DNA from: JAJUFS01 sp964599565
GTDB lineage: Bacteria; Pseudomonadota; Gammaproteobacteria; Natronospirales; JAJUFS01
Length of the DNA: 36,044 nt
NCBI GenBank assembly: GCA_964599565.1
Contig: CAZRFE010000019.1
Coordinates: 1-36,044 of the forward strand
Direction of reading: 5' to 3'
Positions 24,251 to 32,670 of the stretch are shown in pieces; positions within the stretch are counted from its first letter, which is position 1; each line of letters starts with the position of its first letter. Position numbers and translations under genes: made by a program. Under the pieces are notes generated by a model. That model was given only the letters and a program-made list of their open reading frames with translations, did not search any database and was not told where the DNA came from.

Positions 24251-25753
24251 TTACAGAAGATACATCGTTGCCAGCAGACCGGTCACCGACATCGTGATCG
24301 TGTACGGCAGTGCGAGCAGCACCATGCGTCCATAGGAAAGACGGATCAGCGGCGCGAGCGCGGAGGTGAGCAGGAACAGGAACGCGGCCTGGCCGTTCGG
24401 CGTTGCCACCGAAGGAATGTTCGTACCGGTGTTGATGGATACCGCAAGCAGGTCAAACTGTTCGCGGCTGATGACGCCTGCCTCGAACGCAGCCTTGACC
24501 TCGTTGATGTACACCGTCGCGACAAAGACGTTGTCCGAGATCGCGGACAGCACGCCGTTTGCAATGTAGAACGCCGACAGCTGGCGATGTCCATCCATGG
24601 TCAGCACGTATTCGATGACCGGCTTGAACAGGTGCTGCTCGTGGATCACACCAACGATGGCGAAGAACACGACCAGCAATGCGGTAAACGGCAGCGCTTC
24701 AGAGAACGCGTGGCCGAGACGGTGTTCCTCGGTGATGCCCGTGAGCGCGGTCGCAAGCACGATGACGGTAAGGCCGATGAGGCCGACAGCGGCAAGATGC
24801 AGGGCGAGTGCTGCGATCAGGAACACCGCGACGGCCGCCTGCGCGATCAGGACGTAATAGTCGTTCGCATTGCGCTTGCGCTCCTGCTCCGCCTCGAACT
24901 TCTCGAGCACCCCGCGGACGTTCGCCGGCAGCTGGTAGCCGTACGAGAACCACTTGAGCTTCTCGACGAGGAAGCACGTTGCGAGACCGACAACGAACAC
25001 CGGAAGGGATACAGGTGCGACGCGAATGAAGAATTCGACGAATTCCCAGCCCATCACCGTGCCGATCAGCAGGTTCTGCGGCTCGCCGACGATGGTCATC
25101 ACCCCGCCGAGCGCGGTACCGACGCCCGCATGCATCATCAGGTTGCGCAGGAAACCGCGGAACTCCTCGAGATCCGCACGATGCTGCGATTCGATCCACT
25201 GGTCGTCGGCCTGATCGTGATCATGATCGATGCCGCGACCGGATGCGACGCGGTGATAGACGCTGTAGAAGCCGGTCGCAACGGCGATGACCACGGCAAT
25301 GACCGTGAGCGCGTCGAGGAATGCGGACAGGAACGCGGCGGTAAAGCTGAACAGCAGCGACAGCAGCGCCTTGGAGCGTACATTGAGGAGGATCTTCGTG
25401 AACACGTACAGCAGCATGTTCTTCAGGAAGAAGATGCCGGCGACCATGAAGATCAGCAGCAGGATCACCTCGAAGTTCGCGGCAGCTTCATGGAACACCG
25501 TTTCCGGCGATGCCATGCCGATGGCAACGGCCTCGATGGCGAGCAGGCCGCCGGGCTGCAGCGGATAGCACTTGAGCGCCATCGCGAGCGTGAAGATGAA
25601 TTCCAGCACCAGCACCCAGCCGGCGAGATAGGGATCCACCAGGAAAAACAGGATCGGGTTTGCGATCAGGAAGCCGACGATCGTCAGCTTGTACCAGTTC
25701 GGCGCATTGCCGAGAAAATGCTTCAGGAAAGCGTGGCTCATGGTCGGGGTCAT
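24251..25753 (-). CDS. nhaB: Na+/H+ antiporter NhaB
   Basis: A 500-residue inner-membrane sodium/proton antiporter of the NhaB family, about the family length. The N-terminus FLKHFLGNAPNWYKLTIVGFL matches the family pattern closely, followed by a run of about a dozen hydrophobic segments. The conserved FLDALTVIAVVIAV helix holds the Asp expected in the ion pathway, and GVGTALGGVMTIVGEPQN and SDNVFVATVYINE are typical. A hydrophilic loop rich in His and Asp (about 170-190) lies in the cytoplasm. GGAAG seven bases before the ATG at 25753 supports that start; an ATG at 25741 is the alternative. It is likely a single-gene unit, with a strong terminator after it, and serves sodium and pH tolerance. 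Confidence 0.95.
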   Translation of the reverse strand: MTPTMSHAFLKHFLGNAPNWYKLTIVGFLIANPILFFLVDPYLAGWVLVLEFIFTLAMALKCYPLQPGGLLAIEAVAIGMASPETVFHEAAANFEVILLLIFMVAGIFFLKNMLLYVFTKILLNVRSKALLSLLFSFTAAFLSAFLDALTVIAVVIAVATGFYSVYHRVASGRGIDHDHDQADDQWIESQHRADLEEFRGFLRNLMMHAGVGTALGGVMTIVGEPQNLLIGTVMGWEFVEFFIRVAPVSLPVFVVGLATCFLVEKLKWFSYGYQLPANVRGVLEKFEAEQERKRNANDYYVLIAQAAVAVFLIAALALHLAAVGLIGLTVIVLATALTGITEEHRLGHAFSEALPFTALLVVFFAIVGVIHEQHLFKPVIEYVLTMDGHRQLSAFYIANGVLSAISDNVFVATVYINEVKAAFEAGVISREQFDLLAVSINTGTNIPSVATPNGQAAFLFLLTSALAPLIRLSYGRMVLLALPYTITMSVTGLLATMYLL

Positions 25754-25892
25754 CGCTCTTCTTCCGTTTCTTGCCTGTATTACCGCCGCTCGGAAGAACG
25801 CCGGCGCGAAAAGTAAGGGATTTTACCGGGTGAGGGTGGCGGGGTCACGAAAAGTCGGCGGGGTGAAAGCGCGGTGCAGTAACAGGAATGAA

Positions 25893-25920
25893 TGCCCGCA
25901 GGAGCGCGCTCCATGCGGCA
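25893..25920 (-). terminator. Imperfect long hairpin downstream of dnaQ
   Basis: A 12-base perfect palindrome (25901-25912) is extended by TGCCCGCA at 25893-25900 and TGCGGCA at 25914-25920. This gives a stem of about twelve pairs with small bulges. It lies about 70 bases past the dnaQ stop and before nhaB, as a terminator would. The following bases on the minus strand (TTCATTCC) are only modestly T-rich. Confidence 0.5.
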
Positions 25921-25992
25921 TGAACCGCTCGTGCACCTTTTTTGCCGGGTTGCCGTGCAGGCGCCCCGCGACGCACCAGGCTCCTGGTACCG

Positions 25993-26724
25993 CTATTCGT
26001 CGCTCGTCACTTGCAACTCATCACTGACGTAGTCCGCCCACACAGGCTCTGCCGAGGCGCGTATCACATCCAGCAGTTTCCGATGCGCGGCCAGTTCTTC
26101 CGCGTTCGCGGGAACCACCGGCAGCACGAGTCCCTCGCGCGCGATGCGTACCGGTGCTCCGCCCTGCCGTCCTGCGCGGCGATCGCCGTCAAGTGAAAGC
26201 GCGGCCTGGCCGCCGGTCATCGCGAGGTACACCTCGGCGAGAATCTGCGCGTCGAGCAGCGCGCCGTGGTATTCGCGCTGCGAGTTGTCGATCTCGTAAC
26301 GCTTGCACAGCGCATCCAGGCTCGCGCGCTGGCCAGGATGCATGCGCCGCGCGAGCGCGAGCGTATCGAGCACCGTGCAGATGGCATCGACGCGTTCAGC
26401 GCGCGCAAGATGATGTCCAAGCTCGTGGTTCAGGAAGCCGATGTCGAATGGCGCGTTGTGAATGACAAGCTCCGCGCCCGCGACGTACTCAAGAAATTCC
26501 TCGACGATCTCCGCCATGCGCGGCTTGTCTGCGAGAAAGTCGTTCGTGATGCCGTGCACGTCGATGGCGCCGGGATCGATCTCGCGCTCTGGATTGATGT
26601 ACCAGCGCTTGTCGTTGCCCGTCAGCCGCCGGTTCATGAGCTCCACGCAGCCGATCTCGATGATGCGGTGGCCGTCCTTCGGTTCGAGGCCGGTGGTTTC
26701 GGTATCAAGAACGATCTGGCGCAT
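25993..26724 (-). CDS. dnaQ: DNA polymerase III epsilon subunit (3'-5' proofreading exonuclease)
   Basis: The 243-residue proofreading exonuclease of the replicative polymerase. All three Exo motifs are present: LDTETTG with Asp7 and Glu9, NAPFDIGF with Asp94, and YHGALLDA with His153 and Asp158. The C-terminal tail after about residue 180, which should bind the alpha subunit, is poorly conserved as usual. The ATG at 26724 is 11 bases downstream of a nucleotide-sugar dehydrogenase stop. In most gammaproteobacteria dnaQ is next to rnhA; here it is separated from it by that dehydrogenase. Confidence 0.96.
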   Translation of the reverse strand: MRQIVLDTETTGLEPKDGHRIIEIGCVELMNRRLTGNDKRWYINPEREIDPGAIDVHGITNDFLADKPRMAEIVEEFLEYVAGAELVIHNAPFDIGFLNHELGHHLARAERVDAICTVLDTLALARRMHPGQRASLDALCKRYEIDNSQREYHGALLDAQILAEVYLAMTGGQAALSLDGDRRAGRQGGAPVRIAREGLVLPVVPANAEELAAHRKLLDVIRASAEPVWADYVSDELQVTSDE

Positions 26725-26735
26725 GCGTTGTTCCG

Positions 26736-28046
26736 TCAGAGGGACCAGTACGTGATGCCGGCAGGCAGGTCCGCGGCATCGAGTTTCGATTTCACATCGA
26801 TGACGATGCCGCCATCGGACAGCGCATCGCGGCTGAGCCTGCGCGCGAGCGGCAGCAACGCGGTGTGCGGTACGGACAGCACGAGCACGTCAAGATCGCA
26901 CAGATCCGCCTCCGCGCAGGACTCAAGGCCGTATTCGTCGTGCAGTTCGGCGGCGTCGGTCATCGGATCGTGCACCAGCACGTCAAGACCGAACCCTGCA
27001 AGTTCATGCACGATCTCGGGCACGCGGCTGTTGCGAAGATCGTGCACGTTCTCCTTGAACGTGACACCGAGCATGCCGACGCGCGCGCCCTTCACCGCCT
27101 TGCCGGTGTCGATGAGCAGGCGAAGGATCTTGTTCGCGATGAAACCGCTGATGCCGTCATTGATGCGCCGGCCCGTGAGAATCAGCTGCGGGTAGTAACC
27201 TGCCTGCTTCGCGCGCGCGGTGAGGTAATACGGATCGACGCCGATGCAATGCCCGCCGACAAGGCCCGGCGTGAACGGCAGAAAATTCCATTTCGTGCCG
27301 GCCGCGGCGAGCACGTCGCGCGTCGCGATGCCGAAGCGATCGAAGATCATCGCGAGTTCGTTCATGAGCGCGATGTTCATGTCGCGCTGCGTGTTCTCGA
27401 TGACCTTTGCCGCTTCCGCGACCTTGATCGACGGCGCACGATGCAGTCCTGCGGGCACGATGCGTTCATACACTGCCGAAATGCGTTCCAGCGTTTTCGC
27501 ATCCTCGCCTGCGACGACCTTCACGATGTTGTGCAACTGGTGCTCGCGATCGCCCGGGTTGATGCGTTCCGGTGAGTAACCGAGAAAGAAATCCTTGCCG
27601 CGGTGAAGTCCCGATGCCGCTTCGAGCGCAGGTCCGCAGACATCCTCCGTGACGCCCGGCCAGACCGTGGATTCGAAGACAACGACGCTGCCTGCGTGCA
27701 GCATGCGGCCAACGGTCTCGCAGGCGCCGAGCATCGCGCGAAGATCCGGCTGGCGGTTTTCATCGACGGGCGTGGGGACGGCGACAATGACGAACGTGGC
27801 GTCGGCGAGCGCGTCCGCATCCGCCGTGACATGAAGGCGCGTCGCGCGCAGCGCAGTGCCGTCGACTTCGCCTGCAGGATCGACGCCGGCGTGAAGCTTG
27901 CGCACCTTGCCGGCATCGATGTCGAAACCGATGACGCCCTCGAACGTTTCTGCAAGCGCGAGCGCAAGCGGCAGGCCGACGTAGCCGAGCCCGACGACGG
28001 CGATGCGTTCGTTGCCGTTCTCGTTGACGTTCGTGGAGGGTTTCAT
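26736..28046 (-). CDS. Nucleotide-sugar dehydrogenase (TviB/WbpO-like, UDP-HexNAc to UDP-HexNAcA)
   Basis: A 436-residue enzyme related to Vi-antigen TviB and WbpO, which oxidise UDP-GlcNAc or UDP-GalNAc to the uronic acid. It has the Rossmann loop VVGLGYVGLPLALAL, VFESTVWPGVTEDVC, YSPERINPGD, Lys214 in AEAAKVIENTQRD and the catalytic Cys267 in GGHCIGVDPYYL, the form typical of the HexNAc branch rather than of Ugd. The ATG at 28046 overlaps the rnhA stop (ATGA), so the gene is translationally coupled to rnhA and lies 11 bases before dnaQ. It may feed UDP-HexNAcA to the polysaccharide locus 5 kb away. Exact substrate is uncertain. Confidence 0.92.
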   Translation of the reverse strand: MKPSTNVNENGNERIAVVGLGYVGLPLALALAETFEGVIGFDIDAGKVRKLHAGVDPAGEVDGTALRATRLHVTADADALADATFVIVAVPTPVDENRQPDLRAMLGACETVGRMLHAGSVVVFESTVWPGVTEDVCGPALEAASGLHRGKDFFLGYSPERINPGDREHQLHNIVKVVAGEDAKTLERISAVYERIVPAGLHRAPSIKVAEAAKVIENTQRDMNIALMNELAMIFDRFGIATRDVLAAAGTKWNFLPFTPGLVGGHCIGVDPYYLTARAKQAGYYPQLILTGRRINDGISGFIANKILRLLIDTGKAVKGARVGMLGVTFKENVHDLRNSRVPEIVHELAGFGLDVLVHDPMTDAAELHDEYGLESCAEADLCDLDVLVLSVPHTALLPLARRLSRDALSDGGIVIDVKSKLDAADLPAGITYWSL

Positions 28047-28507
28047 CGATTCGGCTCCGCGCGCGTGGCAAGTCCCAGCAGTTCGTCGATGGCGAGATTC
28101 GCGAGCCGGTCCGCCTGCTCGTTGCCGGGATTTCCGCTGTGTCCTTTCACCCAGTGCCACTTGATCTCATGCGTGCTGGCCGCAGCATCCAGGCGCTCCC
28201 ACAGGTCCGCGTTTGCCACCGGCTTGCGCGCCGCAGTCTTCCAGCCGTTGCGTTTCCAGTTCGAAAGCCACTCGGTGATGCCGCGGCGAAGATACTCGGA
28301 GTCGGTATGGAACTCCACCTGGCACGGACGCTTCAGCGCTTCGAGCGCGGCGATGGCAGCGAAAAGTTCCATGCGGTTGTTGGTGGTCCTGGCTTCCGCG
28401 CCCTTGAGCATCTTGCCGGTATCGCCCCACTCAAGGACCGCTCCCCAGCCGCCCGGACCGGGATTGCCGCGGCAGGCGCCGTCGGAATGAATCACGACAT
28501 GTTTCAC
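28043..28507 (-). CDS. rnhA: Ribonuclease HI
   Basis: A 154-residue RNase HI, which cuts the RNA strand of RNA-DNA hybrids. The carboxylates are Asp9 (HSDGACRGNPGPGGWG), Glu47 (TTNNRMEL), Asp69 (FHTDSEYL) and Asp133, with the catalytic loop His123 in WVKGHSGNPGNEQADRLA. The basic handle (NWKRNGWKTAARKPVAN) is present. It sits in the conserved yafS-rnhA-dnaQ order, with the methyltransferase gene 29 bases upstream. Confidence 0.97.
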   Translation of the reverse strand: MKHVVIHSDGACRGNPGPGGWGAVLEWGDTGKMLKGAEARTTNNRMELFAAIAALEALKRPCQVEFHTDSEYLRRGITEWLSNWKRNGWKTAARKPVANADLWERLDAAASTHEIKWHWVKGHSGNPGNEQADRLANLAIDELLGLATRAEPNR

Positions 28508-28536
28508 TGCGTCCCCCGAGGACAGATTGTTCTCTT

Positions 28537-29283
28537 TTACGAATTGCCGGCCTGGCGCGCCGCGCCGCGCATGCTCCGACCGGCCGGCGTCGCGACACCG
28601 GCGACCAGGCGTCGGCGGCGCTCCCAGGCAGGACGCACCGGCGTCATGGAATAGACATGCTTGCGCGCGAGTATGGCGTATGCGCTGCCGGGAATCGGCA
28701 GCCAGCGCGGTTGCTCGAGCGGTGCGAGCCGCTCAAGCAGTCGTGCGTTACTTATCGGCGGGCGGCGAAACAGGTGTTCCGCAGCACGCACTTCAAAACC
28801 GAGCAGGTTCAGCCAGTCGATGAGGCGACGCAACGCGAGCGGACGTCCGGCTTCGGGAAAACGCCCCGAACGCAGCCAGCGTCGCGTGGACCATGCACTC
28901 CACGGGTTGAAACCCGTGATCAGCACATGGCCCTCGCCCACCAGGACACGCTCGGCCTCGCGGAGCAGGCGCTGCGGCGACGCAACGAACTCCAGCGTGT
29001 GCGGCAGCAGCACGGCGTCCACGGAATCCGAAGCGAGCGCGAGGTTGTCGAACGGCGAGACGAGATCTCCGCCGGCCTGCACGCGCAGCTGACGCCGTAT
29101 GGCGCAGGATTGAAGGAACGATGCGCACGGCCACCAGCCGCCGACGGACACCGCGACAAACCCGAAAACCCGCTCCAGCATCCGCTCCGCGACCGCGCAT
29201 TCCGCCTCGAGCAGCGCGCTGCCCAGCGGGGTTTCGAACCAGGCGTGAGAAGGGAGCGGAGTTTTCGGCGACGTGCGAACCAT
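28537..29283 (-). CDS. YafS-like SAM-dependent methyltransferase
   Basis: A 248-residue class I methyltransferase-fold protein of the family that sits beside gloB and rnhA in many gammaproteobacteria (YafS in E. coli). The SAM-binding loop is poorly formed (AVSVGGWWPC), but the later motifs are clear: LPHTLEFVASPQRLLREAERVLVGEGHVLITGFNPWS, then a helix with WLNLLGFEV. The C-terminal tail is rich in Arg and has no domain I recognise. It is divergent from gloB with 91 bases between the starts, so their promoters share this space. Its substrate is unknown in the family. Confidence 0.85.
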   Translation of the reverse strand: MVRTSPKTPLPSHAWFETPLGSALLEAECAVAERMLERVFGFVAVSVGGWWPCASFLQSCAIRRQLRVQAGGDLVSPFDNLALASDSVDAVLLPHTLEFVASPQRLLREAERVLVGEGHVLITGFNPWSAWSTRRWLRSGRFPEAGRPLALRRLIDWLNLLGFEVRAAEHLFRRPPISNARLLERLAPLEQPRWLPIPGSAYAILARKHVYSMTPVRPAWERRRRLVAGVATPAGRSMRGAARQAGNS

Positions 29284-29374
29284 GGCGAGACTTTACCACG
29301 CGACCGCGGCGGCGACGGCACGGCCGGCAAACCCGTTCACGGTTCGCAAGGCGTTGATCTGCTAGCCTTGCTTC

Positions 29375-30142
29375 ATGCTCAAGGTCTCCGCCGTCAACGC
29401 CTTTCGCGACAACTACATCTGGCTGATCCACGCCGCGAATGATCGCGTCGTCATCGTCGATCCGGGCGACGCAGCGCCGGTGAACAAGGTGCTGGGCGAG
29501 CGCGGACTGGCGCCTGCGGCGATTTTCGTGACGCACCATCACCATGACCATATCGGCGGCGCGGCCGAGATCGCGGAACGTTTCCGGGTTCCCGTTTACG
29601 GGCCGGCGCGGGAAGCGCAATCCGTGGTCACAGAGCCGCGCGACGACGGCGAGTATGTCGCACTTCCGGAGATCGGCCTTCAGTTCGCGGTACTCGAAAT
29701 TCCGGGCCACACGCTCGGACACATCGCCTTTCACGGGCACGGCGCACTGTTCTGTGGCGACACGCTGTTCAGCGGCGGTTGCGGAAGACTGTTCGAAGGT
29801 TCGCCGGAGCAGATGGCCGCCTCGCTTGACCGCCTCGCGAACCTGCCTTCCGATACGCAGATCTACTGCGGACATGAATACACGCTCGCGAACCTTGAGT
29901 TCGCGACGGCGGTTGAGCCGGACAACGGCGATATCGACGTCTACCGGGAAAAATCTGCTGCGCTGCGCGCCCAGAACCGGCCGACGCTGCCAAGCCGGAT
30001 CGCGCAGGAACGCGCGGTCAATCCCTTCCTCCGCACGTCGGATGCGGGGGTCCGCCGGGCGGCTGAACAGTGGTCCGGAACGGTGCTGGATGATAAGGTT
30101 CGCGTGTTTGCGGCGTTGCGCCGCTGGAAAGACGAATTCTAA
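29375..30142 (+). CDS. gloB: Hydroxyacylglutathione hydrolase (glyoxalase II)
   Basis: A 255-residue metallo-beta-lactamase-fold enzyme that hydrolyses S-lactoylglutathione in methylglyoxal detoxification. Metal ligands lie in THHHHDHIGG (His54, His56, Asp58, His59), in IPGHTLGH, in FCGDTLFSGGCGRLFEG and in YCGHEYTLANLEFA. The C-terminal glutathione-binding helices end in RRWKDEF, the usual family end. It is the first gene on the plus strand, 40 bases ahead of mltD, a pairing conserved in gammaproteobacteria. Confidence 0.96.
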   Translation: MLKVSAVNAFRDNYIWLIHAANDRVVIVDPGDAAPVNKVLGERGLAPAAIFVTHHHHDHIGGAAEIAERFRVPVYGPAREAQSVVTEPRDDGEYVALPEIGLQFAVLEIPGHTLGHIAFHGHGALFCGDTLFSGGCGRLFEGSPEQMAASLDRLANLPSDTQIYCGHEYTLANLEFATAVEPDNGDIDVYREKSAALRAQNRPTLPSRIAQERAVNPFLRTSDAGVRRAAEQWSGTVLDDKVRVFAALRRWKDEF

Positions 30143-30182
30143 CGATTTCCTGTACTTATCCTTGATCCACGGGCGGGGTTCC

Positions 30183-31784
30183 ATGTCGATTCGCACTCTT
30201 TTTGCCACGCTTGGCGTACTCGCGCTGACTGGCTGCGCCGGCCGGCCGGCCGACACCGGCATCGATGCCGCGGAGATCGTTGTCCCCGCCGCCGAGGAAT
30301 CCATCGAAGCGGAACTGCTGGTGTGTGCGGTCGATGAACTGATCGCCGCGGACGAGCTGCCGATCGGCCCTGGCGACCTGTGGCTTCGCATTCGAGATGG
30401 TTTCGCGCTTGAAACGGTCGAGAACGCGGAAGTCGATGCGCAGCTCAAATGGTACGCCGCGCACCAGTCGTATCTTGATCGTGTTGCCACGCGCGCAACG
30501 CCTTACCTGCATTACATCGTCGAGGCGATCGAAGAACGCGGCATCCCGATGGAAATCGCGCTGCTGCCGATCGTCGAGAGCGCGTTCGACCCGTTTGCAT
30601 ACTCGCACGGCCGCGCGGCGGGACTGTGGCAGTTCATCCCGGGAACCGGCCGGCGTTTCGATCTCAAGCAGAACTGGTGGTACGACGGACGGCGAGACGT
30701 CGCGGAAGCCACACGCGCGGCACTGGATTATCTCGAATACCTGCATGGCGAGTTCGACGACTGGCAGCTCGCGCTTGCGGCGTACAACTCCGGCGAAGGC
30801 AACGTTGCGCGCGCGATCCGCTACAACAAGGCGCGCGGCCTGCCGACGGACTTCTGGCATCTGCGCCTGCCGAAGGAAACCAGCGCATACGTTCCGAAGC
30901 TGCTTGCGCTGCAACGACTCGTCGCGCAACCGGAACGTTATGGCGTGAGCATCCGCCCGATTCCCGATGAGGCGTATCTCGCCGCCGTGGATGTTGGCCG
31001 GCAGATCGATCTCGCACTCGCCGCTGAACTTGCGGGCATGGACGTCGAACAGGTCTACCTGCTCAATCCCGCTTTCAACCGCTGGGCAACGGATCCCGAC
31101 GGTCCGCATTCGCTGCTGCTGCCGCTTGGAAACATTGAAACCTTCAAGACGGCACTTGCCGAACTGGGGCCGCGCGATACCGTGCGCTGGGAGCGGCACC
31201 GCATCCGTTCCGGTGAAAGCCTGCTCAGCATCGCAAACCGTTACGACACGACCGTGGAACTGCTGAAGGAAATCAACAGCATTCGCGGCAATCTCATCCG
31301 CGCCGGCGACATGCTGACGGTGCCGGTTGCGATGAAGTCACTCTCCGGCTACGCACTCACCGCCGAGAATCGCCTTGAGTCGAAGCAGAACGTGCAACGC
31401 TCCGGAACGCGCGTCGATCATCGCGTCGCATCGGGCGAATCCTTCTGGAGCATCTCGCGCGATTACGGTGTTGGCGTGCGCGAACTTGCCGCCTGGAACA
31501 ACATGGCGCCGACGGATCCGCTGCGCGCGGGGCAGACGCTCGCTGTCTGGACGAAGCGCGCCGCTGCGCTGGACGCAAGCCTCGCAACCCGCCTCGGCCC
31601 GAGCGAACGCGTCCGCACCATCACCTACACCGTGCGCAGCGGCGATTCGCTCGCACGCATCGCCGGTCGCTTTGGCGTCCGCGTCAGCGACATCACGCGC
31701 TGGAACCGTCTCTCAGCGGACGATTACCTGCAACCCGGCCAGCGCCTGACGCTGCAGGTCGACGTCACCAAGCAGTCCACGTAA
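30183..31784 (+). CDS. mltD: Membrane-bound lytic murein transglycosylase D
   Basis: A 533-residue lipoprotein that cleaves peptidoglycan glycans to 1,6-anhydro products. The lipobox LTGC sets the acylated residue at Cys18. The SLT family domain (about 105-235) has the catalytic Glu132 in PIVESAFDPFAYSHGRAAG, then LWQFIPGTGR and AAYNSGEGNVARAI. Three LysM peptidoglycan-binding repeats follow at about 339-381, 413-456 and 482-525. An open frame reaches back through gloB, but the ATG at 30183 gives the signal peptide. It lies 40 bases after gloB and 26 bases before fabI, so the three may be co-transcribed. Confidence 0.95.
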   Translation: MSIRTLFATLGVLALTGCAGRPADTGIDAAEIVVPAAEESIEAELLVCAVDELIAADELPIGPGDLWLRIRDGFALETVENAEVDAQLKWYAAHQSYLDRVATRATPYLHYIVEAIEERGIPMEIALLPIVESAFDPFAYSHGRAAGLWQFIPGTGRRFDLKQNWWYDGRRDVAEATRAALDYLEYLHGEFDDWQLALAAYNSGEGNVARAIRYNKARGLPTDFWHLRLPKETSAYVPKLLALQRLVAQPERYGVSIRPIPDEAYLAAVDVGRQIDLALAAELAGMDVEQVYLLNPAFNRWATDPDGPHSLLLPLGNIETFKTALAELGPRDTVRWERHRIRSGESLLSIANRYDTTVELLKEINSIRGNLIRAGDMLTVPVAMKSLSGYALTAENRLESKQNVQRSGTRVDHRVASGESFWSISRDYGVGVRELAAWNNMAPTDPLRAGQTLAVWTKRAAALDASLATRLGPSERVRTITYTVRSGDSLARIAGRFGVRVSDITRWNRLSADDYLQPGQRLTLQVDVTKQST

Positions 31785-31810
31785 GCCGCAACAAGAAAAA
31801 GGAACGCACC

Positions 31811-32596
31811 ATGGGATTTCTGCAAGGCAAACGCGCACTCATCACCGGTCTTGCGAGCAATCGCTCCATCGCGTGGGGCATTGCGCAGGCGATGAAACGC
31901 GAAGGCGCAGAACTCGCGCTCACCTACGTCGGCGACAAGCTCAAGCCGCGCGTGGAGGAATTCGCGAAGGAACTCGGGACGGATATCGTGCTGTCACTCG
32001 ATGTCGGAAGCGATGACGAAATCAACTCGCTTGCGGAACGTCTCGGCAAGCACTGGGACGCGCTCGACATCGTCGTGCATTCGATCGGTTTCGCACCGCG
32101 CGATCAGCTGGAAGGACGGTATGTCGATGTCGTCAGCCGTGAAGGTTTCACCATCGCGCACGACATCAGTTCCTACAGCTTTGCGGCGCTAGCCAAGGCA
32201 ACCTGGCCGATGATGAAGGGCCGCAACGGCGCATACCTGACGCTGAGTTATCTCGGTGCTGTGCAGGCCGTGCCGAATTACAACGTGATGGGGCTTGCGA
32301 AAGCGAGTCTTGAAGCCAATGTGCGATTCCTTGCGCAGGATCTTGGTCCCGAAGGTATCCGCGTCAATGCAATTTCCGCAGGTCCGATCAAGACGCTCGC
32401 CGCCGCCGGCATCAGCGGTTTTCGCAAGATGCTCGATCACGTTGCGAAGGTGTCGCCGATGCGGCGCAACGTCACGACGGACGATGTGGGCAACGCCGCT
32501 GCGTTCCTGTGCTCCGACCTCGCCAACGGAATCACCGGCGAGATCATCTATGTCGACAACGGTTACCACAACATCGGCATGTCATTGGAAGAATAA
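31811..32596 (+). CDS. fabI: Enoyl-[acyl-carrier-protein] reductase, NADH-dependent
   Basis: A 261-residue FabI that completes each elongation cycle of fatty-acid synthesis. The cofactor region is ALITGLASNRSIAWGIAQAM, followed by HSIGFAPRDQL with Gly93. The catalytic residues are Tyr147, Tyr157 and Lys164 in LSYLGAVQAVPNYNVMGLAKAS. Gly93 is the residue type found in triclosan-sensitive FabI of E. coli. AAGGA precedes the ATG. The gene ends at a terminator shared with the convergent symporter gene. Confidence 0.97.
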   Translation: MGFLQGKRALITGLASNRSIAWGIAQAMKREGAELALTYVGDKLKPRVEEFAKELGTDIVLSLDVGSDDEINSLAERLGKHWDALDIVVHSIGFAPRDQLEGRYVDVVSREGFTIAHDISSYSFAALAKATWPMMKGRNGAYLTLSYLGAVQAVPNYNVMGLAKASLEANVRFLAQDLGPEGIRVNAISAGPIKTLAAAGISGFRKMLDHVAKVSPMRRNVTTDDVGNAAAFLCSDLANGITGEIIYVDNGYHNIGMSLEE

Positions 32597-32614
32597 GCGG
32601 TTGGTCCACGCATG

Positions 32615-32643
32615 AAAAAAGCCGGGCATTGCCCGGCTTTTTT
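32615..32643. terminator. Bidirectional terminator between fabI and the symporter gene
   Basis: A perfect 13-base stem (AAAAAAGCCGGGC at 32615-32627, complement at 32631-32643) with loop ATT. It has T-runs on both strands and lies between the convergent stops at 32596 and 32671. This is the clearest terminator in the window. Confidence 0.95.
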
Positions 32644-32670
32644 GTTTCCTTTCGCAGTTGCAGCACCCGA

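Noticed and set aside
28793..30490. A 565-codon minus-strand open frame across the methyltransferase, gloB and the start of mltD
   Set aside because: It runs antisense to gloB and mltD, both of which carry complete catalytic motifs, and its product has no recognisable domain.
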